DNA from: TMP-24 sp041397305
Lineage (GTDB): Bacteria > Pseudomonadota > Alphaproteobacteria > Rhodobacterales > Rhodobacteraceae
Length of the DNA: 64,000 nucleotides
NCBI GenBank assembly: GCA_041397305.1
Contig: JAWKWX010000010.1
Location: 33,711-97,710, forward strand
Direction: 5' to 3'
Shown here: positions 7,092 through 15,492 of the stretch, piece by piece
How the letters are laid out: every line of letters begins with the position of its first letter
How positions within the stretch are numbered: position 1 is the stretch's first letter
Notes under the pieces: generated by a model
Database searches by the model: none
The model's input: the letters and a program-made list of their open reading frames with translations, nothing else
Told to the model about the DNA's origin: nothing
Made by a program: the position numbers and the translations under genes

Positions 7092-8671
7092 TGGCATCTG
7101 TCGGCGAAGAACTGGTGCGCGGTCTGAAGGCGCGCGGCGTCGAGGTGGTGTTCGGCATTCCGGGCGTTCATACGATCGAACTCTACCGGGGCCTTGCCGG
7201 GTCCGGCATCCGCCATGTGACGGCACGCCACGAAGGCGGCGCGGCCTTCATGGCCGACGGCTATGCGCGCGTCTCGGGCAAACCCGGCGTCGCCTTCGTG
7301 ATCACCGGCCCCGGCTTGCTGAACGCGCTGACGCCGATGGGCCAGTCGCGCGAGGATTCGGTGCCGGTCCTGATCATCTCGGGCGTGAACAACCGCGCGA
7401 GCCTCGGCCAGGGCCTGGGCTTCCTGCATGAGGTTCCCGATCAGGCCGGCATGGTGCGGCCGCTCTGCCCGACCTTCCAGATCACCGCGCCCGAGATGGT
7501 CGAACGGGTGCTGTGCCAGGCTTTCGCAGCATTGACCGAAGGGCGACCTGGGCCGGTCCATGTCGAAGTGCCGACCGATGTGATGCCGTTGCCCTGCCCG
7601 CCCCTGCCTGCGACCGCGACAGCGCCGCCCGCGCGCGCAGCCGACGCCGGGCAGCTCGCCGCAGCGGCAGAGCGTCTGAACCGCGCCCGGCGCCCGGTGA
7701 TCCTTGTCGGCGGCGGGGCGCGGCATGCGGGTCCGGCGCTGCGCGCGCTGGCCGAACGGCTCGACGCGCCGGTGATCCAGACCACGAATGCGCGCGGGCT
7801 GCTCTGGCAGCACCCGCTGAGCCTCGCCGCCTCGCCCAGCCTGAAATCGGTGCGTGCGCTGCTGGCCGGGGCCGATCAGGTGCTGGCGATCGGCACCGAA
7901 CTCGGCCGCACCGACTATGACATGTACGGAACCGAGGGCATGCCGGATCTTTCGGCGATGATCCGCATCGACCTTTGCGCGGCGCAGCTCGCGCGCCATC
8001 CGGCGGGGCTGGCGGTTCTGGCCGAGGCCGGGCGGGCGATGGCCGCGCTCCTGCCGATGCTCACCCAGAAGGCCACCGGCGCGGCGGACCGTGTCGCGGC
8101 GGCGATGCAGGCCGCGCGGGCGGAACTCGCCAGCCTCTCGCCCGACCTGGCCCGCTACCTGCCGTTCGTCGAGGCGATGCGCGACGCGATGCCCGGCGCG
8201 ATCATCGTGGGCGACAGCACCCAACCGGTCTATGCGGCGAATATCGTCTATGACCACGACCGGCCCGGCGGCTGGTTCAATGCGGCAACCGGCTTCGGCG
8301 CGCTCGGCTTCGGCCCCGGCGCGGCGGTCGGCGCCGCGCTCGCCGCACCCGGCATGCCGGTCATCTGCCTTGTGGGCGACGGCGGCCTGCAGTTCAGCCC
8401 GGGCGAACTGCGGACGGCGGTGGACGAGAAGCTGCCGATCACCTTCATCGTCTGGAACAGCGCCTCCTATCAGGAAATAGCCGATGCGATGAGGGCGGTT
8501 GAGGCCGAGGTGATCGGCTGCCACCCCTCGCCACTGCGGATGGAGCCGTTCGCCGCCGCCTGCGATCTGCCGTTCCGGTCGGTCCCGCTCGACATCACGG
8601 CCCTGACAGCCGCGCTCGCGGATCCCGCTTCCGGCCCGCGCATGGTCGAGGTTCGTGCCCGCCCGCTTTGA
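7091..8671 (+). CDS. aruI: ThDP-dependent decarboxylase, AruI-like (2-ketoarginine decarboxylase)
   Basis: 526-residue thiamine diphosphate enzyme of the acetolactate synthase/pyruvate decarboxylase superfamily. The N-terminal PYR domain carries the catalytic glutamate E48 (ARHEGGAAFMADGYAR). The central domain follows, and the C-terminal domain holds the metal-ThDP motif GDGGLQFSPGELRTA. In the arginine transaminase pathway AruI decarboxylates 5-guanidino-2-oxopentanoate to 4-guanidinobutanal. The ATG at 7091 overlaps the aminotransferase stop by one base (TGATG); an in-frame start 60 bases upstream would lie inside that gene. Family members are often misnamed acetolactate synthase; no small regulatory subunit lies nearby. 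Later pathway steps (guanidinobutanal dehydrogenase, guanidinobutyrase) are not in this window. Confidence 0.8.
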   Translation: MASVGEELVRGLKARGVEVVFGIPGVHTIELYRGLAGSGIRHVTARHEGGAAFMADGYARVSGKPGVAFVITGPGLLNALTPMGQSREDSVPVLIISGVNNRASLGQGLGFLHEVPDQAGMVRPLCPTFQITAPEMVERVLCQAFAALTEGRPGPVHVEVPTDVMPLPCPPLPATATAPPARAADAGQLAAAAERLNRARRPVILVGGGARHAGPALRALAERLDAPVIQTTNARGLLWQHPLSLAASPSLKSVRALLAGADQVLAIGTELGRTDYDMYGTEGMPDLSAMIRIDLCAAQLARHPAGLAVLAEAGRAMAALLPMLTQKATGAADRVAAAMQAARAELASLSPDLARYLPFVEAMRDAMPGAIIVGDSTQPVYAANIVYDHDRPGGWFNAATGFGALGFGPGAAVGAALAAPGMPVICLVGDGGLQFSPGELRTAVDEKLPITFIVWNSASYQEIADAMRAVEAEVIGCHPSPLRMEPFAAACDLPFRSVPLDITALTAALADPASGPRMVEVRARPL

Positions 8672-8683
8672 CGCCACGAACCC

Positions 8684-8706
8684 GGGCGCCCCCAAGTCGG
8701 GCGTCC
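8684..8706. terminator. Hairpin between convergent aruI-like and secretion genes
   Basis: GGGCGCCC (8684-8691) and GGGCGTCC (8699-8706) can pair around a 7-base loop with one G-U pair. It fills the 37-bp gap between two converging genes. No clear T-run follows, so termination strength is uncertain. Confidence 0.45.
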
Positions 8707-8708
8707 GC

Positions 8709-9986
8709 CTATTCGCGGAAGGCCCGGTTGAAATAATCGGTGAAGGGTTTCAACAGATAAGAGAGCGGCGACCGCTCGCCGGTCTGGATATAGACCTCGA
8801 CCGGCATGCCCGGCAGAAGCGGCTTGTCGGGCAGGGCCGCGCGCTCGTCGGCCCGCAGCTCCGCCGTATAGAATTGCGCACCGGTTCGTTCATCGACCGT
8901 CACGTCCGGCGAGAGCCTGAGGACCGTCGCCGCCACCTCTGGCGTGGTGCGGGTATCGAAGGCGGAAAACCGCAGCAGGGCCGCCTGCCCGATATGCACA
9001 CTGTCGATATGATAGATGTCGATATGGGCCAGAACCGTCAGATCCGCATCTTTCGGGATCACGAACAGCACCGGATCGGCTGGCCGGATCACCGAGCCGA
9101 TCGTATGGACGCGCAGGTCATGGATGATCCCGGCCATCGGCGCCCGAAGTTCCAGCCGCCTCAACCTCGTCTCGACCGCATTCAGTTGCTCCTGAACGCC
9201 CGCGGCCCGCGCCTCGACCTCGCGCAATTCGCCCACCGCCTTTTCGCGCCGTTCGGCGCGAAGCTGCAGCTGTTCCACATCCAGTTGCGCGATCCGGCCG
9301 AGGTTGCGCGCCACCGTCGCCTCCGCCTCGCCGAGCGAGCCTTGCAGACGTGCCGCCTCGCGACGAAGTGCAGTCACGCGCACCGCCTCGACCAGACCCT
9401 TCTTGAACAGGTCCTCGACATCGGACAGTTCCGACGCGTTCAGCTCGATTTGCGTGCGAAGCGCCTCTTCCTGCGCCCTCAGGCCGCCGATCTCGTTCTC
9501 GACCTGCAGTTTCTGCTCGGCATAGGATTTGCCCGTCTCTTCCAGTGTCTTCAAGCGCGCGGTGAAGAGGGCACTCTGACCCGACCGCACTTCCTCGACC
9601 GCCTCTGGGGTGCCGAGCGCCTCGAGCCCGTCCGGGAAGGCGATCTCGGGCAGGTCGTCACGCTCTGCCTTCAGCCGTGCCGCCTGGGCGCGCAATTCCA
9701 GAAGCTGCCCGGCAAAGATCGCGCGCTGCGACAGAAGCTCCGCATCGTCGAGAACCAGAAGCACCTGCCCCTGCACGACCTGGTCGCCGTCGCTGACCAG
9801 AAGCCCCTCGACCACCCCGCCATCGGGATGCTGGACCACCTGTCGGCGGCTTTCGACCGCGACCTGGCCGGTGGCGACGACCGCGCCAGAGAGCGAGGCG
9901 CGCGCGCCCCAGACGAAGATGCCGAAGAAGAGCACCAGACAGGTCAGAAGGCCCACCATCACCGGCCTGCGGATAGTCCAGATCAT
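8709..9986 (-). CDS. Type I secretion membrane fusion protein (HlyD/PrtE family)
   Basis: Periplasmic adaptor that links an inner-membrane ABC exporter to an outer-membrane TolC-like channel. The 425-residue protein has one N-terminal membrane helix (VGLLTCLVLFFGIFVWG, about residues 9-26), a lipoyl-like half-motif (VVQHPDGGVVEGLLVSDGD), a long coiled coil (roughly residues 90-270, rich in E, A, L, R), the second lipoyl half (RAPMAGIIHDLRVHT), and a C-terminal beta domain ending PGMPVEVYIQTGERSPLSYL. The ATG overlaps the exporter stop by 4 bases (ATGA). It probably exports the RTX protease encoded divergently. I see no outer-membrane partner gene here. Confidence 0.94.
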   Translation of the reverse strand: MIWTIRRPVMVGLLTCLVLFFGIFVWGARASLSGAVVATGQVAVESRRQVVQHPDGGVVEGLLVSDGDQVVQGQVLLVLDDAELLSQRAIFAGQLLELRAQAARLKAERDDLPEIAFPDGLEALGTPEAVEEVRSGQSALFTARLKTLEETGKSYAEQKLQVENEIGGLRAQEEALRTQIELNASELSDVEDLFKKGLVEAVRVTALRREAARLQGSLGEAEATVARNLGRIAQLDVEQLQLRAERREKAVGELREVEARAAGVQEQLNAVETRLRRLELRAPMAGIIHDLRVHTIGSVIRPADPVLFVIPKDADLTVLAHIDIYHIDSVHIGQAALLRFSAFDTRTTPEVAATVLRLSPDVTVDERTGAQFYTAELRADERAALPDKPLLPGMPVEVYIQTGERSPLSYLLKPFTDYFNRAFRE

Positions 9987-11707
9987 GACAGCGCCCCCGC
10001 GCCCGGAACCGGCCGCGGACCCTGCACGATCTGGCCATGATTGGCGACGATCTTGCGCAGGACCTCGTCGCGCGGACCGAAGGCTGCCTGCTGGCCGTTC
10101 CGCAGCATCAGGAGGAAATCGCATTCGGCGATCGCCGCCGGTCGGTGGGCCATGATGATCACCACGCCGCCCGCCTGTTTCTGGGCGCGTATCGCGAGGT
10201 TCAGCGCCTCCGACCCCGAGGCATCGAGGTTGGAATTCGGCTCGTCGAGGATCAGGACCTGCGGCGATCGGTACAGCGCCCGCGCAAGGCCGATCCGCTG
10301 GCGCTGGCCGCCTGACAGCCGCGCGCCCGCCGCGCCGACCGGCGTGTCGTAGCCCTGCGGCAGATCGAGGATCATCTGGTGGGCACCCGCCGCCTGAGCG
10401 GCCTTCACGCAGGCCTCGGCGTCGGGCGTGGCCGACAGGCGGGCGATATTCTCGGTCACCGTCCCGTCGAACAGGGCCACATCCTGAGGCAGATAGCCGA
10501 AATAGGCACTCCGCGCCTCCTCGTCATATTGATCGAGCCGCGCGCCATCGAGCCGGATTTCCCCCGCCGCAGGTGGCCAGATGCCCGCAAGCGCGCGGGC
10601 GAGCGTCGACTTGCCCGCGGCACTTTCACCCACCACGCCAAGCGCCTGCCCGGGTTCGAGCGCGAAGCTGATCCGCGCCAAGGTGGGCTTCGCCGCCCCC
10701 GGCGGGACCATCGCAAGATCGCGCACCTGAAGCCGCGCCGCCGGGCGCGGCAGCGCGGTCAGGGCGGGCGCGCCGCCCACCTGCCCAAGAAGCAGCGACA
10801 GCGACTTGTAGCCCTGGGCAGCGCGGGCGACGCTCGACCAGCCGCCAACCAACTGCTCGATCGGCGCCAGCGCACGCCCCATGAGGATCGAGGCGGCGAT
10901 CATGCCGCCCGAGGTCATCATGCCCTGGATCACCAGCCAGGCCGCAAGCGCCAGCATCGCCGACTGCAGGAACAGCCGGAAGGTCTTTACCACCGTGCCG
11001 AACCCGCCGTTCAGGTCCGCCAGCCCAAGTTCGCGCGACAGCGCCACATCCCGTTCCCGCCGCCACCTGCCGATCGCGGCATCGACCATGGAAAGGCCAC
11101 GGACGGTCTCGGGCTGGGCGCGGATCTGCTCGGCGATGCGGGTCGAGGCGCTTGCCGTGCGCGCGGCCTCGGCGGCAGGGGCCCTGCTCAGGCGCTGGTT
11201 GATGATCATCAGGACGACGAGGACCACCCCGCCCAGCGTCGCGAGCACGCCGAGCCAGGGGTGGAAGATGAAGATCGACAGCGCGAAGAGCGGCGCGAAC
11301 GGCAGATCGAGGAAGGAATAGGCGAGCGGGGAGCCAAGAAAGCGGCGCAAAGCCTCCAGATCGGCCAGTGCCGTCGCGCCTTCCCTGGCAAGCGCGGGCG
11401 GCGCGATCATCGAGGCGCGAAAGGCGGGGGCGTCGAGATCGCTCTGGATCTGGGCGCCGATCCGCGCGCCGATCCGCGCCCGCACCCCATCGAGCACCGC
11501 CATCGCGACATACATGAAGCCCAGCACGAGGAAGAGCGCGATCAGCGTCGGCTCGGACCGGCTGGGCAGCACCCGGTCGTAGACCTGCAACATGAAGAGC
11601 GGGCCGGACAGCATCAGCAGGTTGACGAAGAAGCTGAAAAGCGCGACCGCGACGATGGCGCCCCGATGCCTGCCGATTGCGGCCCTGAGTGGGTTGGTTG
11701 CCGTCAT
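9983..11707 (-). CDS. Type I secretion ABC exporter (PrtD/AprD type)
   Basis: Inner-membrane exporter for C-terminally signalled proteins, 574 residues. An N-terminal transmembrane domain (about residues 1-300; first helix AIVAVALFSFFVNLLMLSG) is fused to an ATPase domain. The ATPase shows Walker A GESAAGKST, signature LSGGQRQRIGLARAL, Walker B VLILDEPNSNLD and switch region IIMAHRP. It has no N-terminal peptidase C39 or degenerate C39-like domain, as expected for PrtD-type exporters of metalloproteases. It heads a two-gene operon with the HlyD-like adaptor and diverges from the RTX protease gene across a 398-bp gap, an arrangement that couples cargo and exporter. Confidence 0.95.
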   Translation of the reverse strand: MTATNPLRAAIGRHRGAIVAVALFSFFVNLLMLSGPLFMLQVYDRVLPSRSEPTLIALFLVLGFMYVAMAVLDGVRARIGARIGAQIQSDLDAPAFRASMIAPPALAREGATALADLEALRRFLGSPLAYSFLDLPFAPLFALSIFIFHPWLGVLATLGGVVLVVLMIINQRLSRAPAAEAARTASASTRIAEQIRAQPETVRGLSMVDAAIGRWRRERDVALSRELGLADLNGGFGTVVKTFRLFLQSAMLALAAWLVIQGMMTSGGMIAASILMGRALAPIEQLVGGWSSVARAAQGYKSLSLLLGQVGGAPALTALPRPAARLQVRDLAMVPPGAAKPTLARISFALEPGQALGVVGESAAGKSTLARALAGIWPPAAGEIRLDGARLDQYDEEARSAYFGYLPQDVALFDGTVTENIARLSATPDAEACVKAAQAAGAHQMILDLPQGYDTPVGAAGARLSGGQRQRIGLARALYRSPQVLILDEPNSNLDASGSEALNLAIRAQKQAGGVVIIMAHRPAAIAECDFLLMLRNGQQAAFGPRDEVLRKIVANHGQIVQGPRPVPGAGALS

Positions 11708-12105
11708 TCTTGCGACTCGCTCCTCATCCGGGCCACTGCCGACACCCTATCCGGCGGCACTTTACGAAGCCTGACCGGCATCTGCAGGAAGCCCGGCATA
11801 AATCCTCCGACAGGAATATGTCAAATTGCGGTCGCGGAGCGATGCAGAAGTTCACGGAAATGGTTTCCGTGCACAAGACTGGCCCGAGATGGGGCTGGCG
11901 CCAAATTATCGGCGCAATCTGCAGACATAGATGCGCGCCAGGGTATCGACCCGGCCGCCGGTCGCCTGAGGCAAGTCGCAATTTTGCCCTTGACGAAAAT
12001 TCCATGGCCGGTGGAAATGCCTGGGTTTAGTTCAATGCGCGATTTACCACCATAAGGCAGGACCGCGCACCTTAAGCTGACCGATGTTGAGCGAGGAATA
12101 CAGAG
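11708..12105. promoter_or_regulatory. Divergent intergenic region of exporter and RTX protease
   Basis: 398 bp without a convincing gene; overlapping short frames look like noise. It contains a perfect 8-3-8 inverted repeat CACGGAAA-TGG-TTTCCGTG at 11853-11871, the best candidate operator. A second, shorter pair GCGCC/GGCGC occurs at 11898-11915. A weak GAGG precedes the protease ATG (12106). I found no clear -35/-10 pair. No protease inhibitor gene is visible, although serralysin loci of other bacteria often have one. Confidence 0.55.
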
Positions 12106-13935
12106 ATGAGCGGAGCCGGCCACACTTTCAGATATGTCGTTCAGACCGGTAATGCCGCGACCGACGGATTGCTGTCGGGATATGCATGGAACGATGGAAC
12201 CCTCACCTATTCGTTCCCTATCTATGACGAATATGGCTATGGCGACGAGGCACTGAGCTTTTCGTCGGTCGGTTGGGCGGTGCAGCAGACTGCGGCGTTT
12301 GCGCTCGACGCAGACGACGGGAACGCGGCGAACGATGGCTTCTCCGTGGAGGGCTTCACGGGCGTCAATGTCGCGCAGACCTTTGCGACATATGCCCATC
12401 TCCGCGTCGGCTATTCCAATGATCCGAGTACAGCCTGGGCCTACTATCCCGGTGCGGCAGGGTGGTCCGGCGATATCTGGCTCGGTCAGGATCCGGAATT
12501 GCAGTCCCCTGTCGCCGGAACGTGGGGCTGGACGGCGATACTTCACGAGATCGGCCACGCCCTTGGGCTGAAGCACCCTCACGAGGTCGAGAAGACACCC
12601 TACGGCTCGTTTGCCGCGATGCCGTATCGGTACGACGCGATGGAATATTCCATCATGAGCTACAAGTCCTTCATTGGCGACACGGCGCGCGGTTACCGGA
12701 ACGAGACGTTTGGCTACGCCCAGACCTACATGATGCTCGACATTGCCGCCCTTCAGCAACTGTATGGCGCTGACTATTCCACGAACAGCGGCGATACGGT
12801 CTACAGCTGGACGCCCGGCGACGGGACGACCTATGTCGACGGCAGCGCGGCGATTGCGCCGGGTGCCGACCGTATCTTTGCGACGATCTGGGACGGTGGC
12901 GGCAATGATACCTATGACCTCTCCGCCTACACAACGGGACTGAAGATCAACCTCGATCCCGGCGCTTCGAGCAGGTTCAGCGCCGCGCAAACCGCCTATC
13001 TGGGGGCCGGGCATTTCGCGACCGGCAATATCTATAACGCGCTTCTCTTTCAGGGGAATACCCAATCGTTGATCGAGAACGCCATCGGGGGCAGCGGGAA
13101 CGACAAGATCGCCGGCAACCTTGCGAACAATCATCTGGTCGGCGGCGACGGAAATGACACGATCAACGGTCACGCTGGGGACGACACGCTTGACGGCGGA
13201 ACCGGCAACGACCGGCTCTTGGGCGCAGATGGTGCCGACGTCATCTACGGCCAGGACGGCGCCGACGTGCTAAGGGGCTGGAACGGCGACGATGTGCTCA
13301 TGGGCGGCAACGACAATGACGTCCTGCTGGGCGAATACGGCAACGACCAGCTGTTCGGGGATGCGGGCAACGACACGCTGCGAGGCGCGCAGGGCAATGA
13401 CACGCTCAGCGGGGGCGACGACGACGATCTCCTGATCGCGGGCGGTCAGGACGACGTGCTGTCCGGCGACGCGGGCAACGACAAGCTCCGCGGAGAGGGC
13501 GGCAACGACATCCTGAATGGCGGTGACGGCAATGATGTGCTTGTAGGGGGCAATGGTGCAGACACCCTGGATGGCGGCGACGGATTTGATCGACTTGTCG
13601 GTGGCCTGGGTCCGGATGTCTTTGTGTTCAGCACCGCTCTCGACAGCGCCACCAATATCGACACGATCGTCGGATTCAACGTCGCCCAGGACACGATCCA
13701 ACTGGCGAGCAGCGTGATGGGCGCGCTCAGCTCGGCAATCGGTACGCTGGACGACATCTACTTCCACGCGAGCGGCAACGGCCAGGCGACAAGTGCCACC
13801 GAAGTCATCCTCTACAATACGGCAACCGGGGCGCTCGTCTACGACGCAGACGGTGACGGGGCCGGGGCCGGGATCCAGTTCGCGACCCTGACGGCAGGTC
13901 TGCGCCTCACGGCAAGCGATTTCATCGTCGTCTGA
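12106..13935 (+). CDS. Serralysin-type RTX zinc metalloprotease, type I secreted
   Basis: Secreted peptidase of the M10 metzincin group, 609 residues. The catalytic domain has the zinc site HEIGHALGLKH (H147, E148, H151, H157) and the Met-turn SIMSY (M184, with the tyrosine ligand Y186). Residues about 328-505 hold some seventeen calcium-binding GGxGxDxxx nonapeptides (nucleotides 13087-13620). The protein ends ...ASDFIVV, a classic serralysin-type C-terminal export signal of an acidic residue plus hydrophobic residues. There is no N-terminal signal peptide, as expected for type I secretion. The neighbouring divergent exporter and adaptor genes are its probable transporter. Proteins of this type degrade extracellular protein; the substrate is unknown. 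Confidence 0.95.
   Translation: MSGAGHTFRYVVQTGNAATDGLLSGYAWNDGTLTYSFPIYDEYGYGDEALSFSSVGWAVQQTAAFALDADDGNAANDGFSVEGFTGVNVAQTFATYAHLRVGYSNDPSTAWAYYPGAAGWSGDIWLGQDPELQSPVAGTWGWTAILHEIGHALGLKHPHEVEKTPYGSFAAMPYRYDAMEYSIMSYKSFIGDTARGYRNETFGYAQTYMMLDIAALQQLYGADYSTNSGDTVYSWTPGDGTTYVDGSAAIAPGADRIFATIWDGGGNDTYDLSAYTTGLKINLDPGASSRFSAAQTAYLGAGHFATGNIYNALLFQGNTQSLIENAIGGSGNDKIAGNLANNHLVGGDGNDTINGHAGDDTLDGGTGNDRLLGADGADVIYGQDGADVLRGWNGDDVLMGGNDNDVLLGEYGNDQLFGDAGNDTLRGAQGNDTLSGGDDDDLLIAGGQDDVLSGDAGNDKLRGEGGNDILNGGDGNDVLVGGNGADTLDGGDGFDRLVGGLGPDVFVFSTALDSATNIDTIVGFNVAQDTIQLASSVMGALSSAIGTLDDIYFHASGNGQATSATEVILYNTATGALVYDADGDGAGAGIQFATLTAGLRLTASDFIVV
13087..13620 (+). repeat. RTX nonapeptide-coding repeat block
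   Basis: About 530 bp inside the protease gene encode tandem glycine- and aspartate-rich nonapeptides (GGxGNDxLx pattern, such as GGDGNDTIN, GGTGNDRLL). At nucleotide level it is an imperfect 27-base repeat rich in ggc-aac-gac codons. Such blocks form a calcium-bound beta-roll after secretion. Confidence 0.93.
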
Positions 13936-13953
13936 AACAATCCGTCGCCAAGA

Positions 13954-13989
13954 TGGTCCTCGAAGCCGCCACACCGGCTCCGAGGACCA
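13954..13989 (+). terminator. Terminator-like hairpin after the RTX protease
   Basis: TGGTCCTCG (13954-13962) pairs with CGAGGACCA (13981-13989), and an inner stem AGCCG/CGGCT extends it around a CCACAC loop. It starts 18 bases after the protease stop codon. There is no T-run after it. The converging glutamine synthetase-like gene ends at 14098. Confidence 0.6.
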
Positions 13990-14097
13990 GCTGACCGGAA
14001 GCGGCGGCCCCCGGCCAGCTTTGGCGCATCTCCACCTGATTGCACCGCTCGCGCGCAATCGTCAAATGGTTGTTTCGCCCGAAACAGAGTTTTTTCT

Positions 14098-15492
14098 TTA
14101 TACCGTATGCAGATACAGGTCGTAGTCCACGTCCGATATCGTGCGGCAGACCCGGTCATATTCAGCGGATTTCACCGCGACAAAGGTCCGGTGCATCTCG
14201 TCACCCAGCGCCGATTTCAGGAAAGCCGAATTCCGCGCCGCCTCGATCGCCGTGCGCCAGTCGCGCGGCATCGCGCCGCCCGCCTCGTCGGAATAACCGT
14301 TTCCGGTTGTTTCCGGTCCGGGATCAATACGGTTGGCGATCCCGTGGCGAATCGCGGCAAGTACGGTCGCCGCCACCAGATAGGGATTTGCATCGACGCC
14401 CGCAGGCCGGTGCTCGATCCGCCGCGCCGCCTTCGCGCCGGCCGGAATGCGCAGCGCCACCGAGCGGTTGTTCACCCCCCAGTTGGTCGAAACCGGCGCG
14501 TAGGACTGGTTGGCAAAGCGCCGCCAGCTGTTGGCATGGGGCGCGAACACCAGCATCGTCTCGGCCATCGTCTCGCGCATGCCGCCAAGGGCGTGCAGCA
14601 GCAACGGGTTCCATTGCCCCTCCGCCTCCTCGGTGAAGAGGTTCCTGCCCCGCCCGTCCTGCAGCGACACGTGGAAATGCATGCCCGATCCGGCATAGCG
14701 CTCGATCGGCTTGGCCATGAAGCAGGCCGTCACCCCGTACCTGCGCGCGGTCAGGCGCACGATACGCTTCAGCCGGATCAGGTCGTCGGCGGCCTGAAGC
14801 ACGTTCGTCCGGTAATGCAGCGTCAGCTCATACTGGCCCGGCGCATATTCCGAGATCACGGTTTCGGCCTTGATCCCGGCCTTGGCGGCACCCGCGTAGA
14901 TTTCCGAGAACAGGGGTTCCATCCCGTGCAGATGGTCGACCGAATAGACCTCGGTCTTGTCCGACCGGCGGCCATCCAGAACCGCATCGGCCGGGCGCAC
15001 CCGGCCATCGGCGTCGCGGTCGTTGGCGAGTAGGAAGAACTCCAGTTCGAACGCGCCCGCCGGGTGAAGCCCCTCCTCCGCCATCGCCGCGACCTGGGCG
15101 GCGAGCGCATGGCGGGGGTCTGAGGTCATGGGTTTGCCGTCGAGCGTATATTGCGACAGGAAAACCTCGCCGCGCGGCGGGTTGGTGCCGTGAAGCGGCA
15201 CCAATGTGCCGGGGATCGGCCAGCCGCGCACGTCGCCGTCGCCCTGATCCCAGATCAGCCCGGTCTCATGCACATCCTCGCCGCAGATATCGAGGCCGAG
15301 GATCGAGATCGGCAGATGGCGGCCGGACTGGTAGATCGACAGAAGCTCATGGCGCCGGATGATCTTGCCGCGCCCGATGCCATTCGAATCATGCAGCACG
15401 ATATCGAAGGCCTCGATCTCTGGATGGGCAGCAAGGAAGTCTTCCGCCTCGGCCACGGTCGAGCCCGAGGGGCTGATAGTATCGGTCGTCAT
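14098..15492 (-). CDS. Glutamine synthetase family protein (PuuA-like)
   Basis: ATP-dependent amine-glutamate ligase family, 464 residues. The N-terminal beta-grasp part (FDIVLHDSNGIGRGKIIRR) is followed by the catalytic domain with GAFELEFFLL, SEYAPGQYELTLHY, GSGMHFHVSLQDGRG, the NRSVALRIP site and the RIEHRPAGVDANPYLVAATVLA segment, all typical of the gamma-glutamylputrescine synthetase group. True GlnA enzymes also have an adenylylation loop, which I do not recognise. It overlaps a class III aminotransferase gene by 4 bases. The pair suggests catabolism of an amine: glutamylation plus transamination. The actual amine is unknown, and the other Puu enzymes (oxidase, dehydrogenase, hydrolase) are absent from the window. 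Confidence 0.88.
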   Translation of the reverse strand: MTTDTISPSGSTVAEAEDFLAAHPEIEAFDIVLHDSNGIGRGKIIRRHELLSIYQSGRHLPISILGLDICGEDVHETGLIWDQGDGDVRGWPIPGTLVPLHGTNPPRGEVFLSQYTLDGKPMTSDPRHALAAQVAAMAEEGLHPAGAFELEFFLLANDRDADGRVRPADAVLDGRRSDKTEVYSVDHLHGMEPLFSEIYAGAAKAGIKAETVISEYAPGQYELTLHYRTNVLQAADDLIRLKRIVRLTARRYGVTACFMAKPIERYAGSGMHFHVSLQDGRGRNLFTEEAEGQWNPLLLHALGGMRETMAETMLVFAPHANSWRRFANQSYAPVSTNWGVNNRSVALRIPAGAKAARRIEHRPAGVDANPYLVAATVLAAIRHGIANRIDPGPETTGNGYSDEAGGAMPRDWRTAIEAARNSAFLKSALGDEMHRTFVAVKSAEYDRVCRTISDVDYDLYLHTV

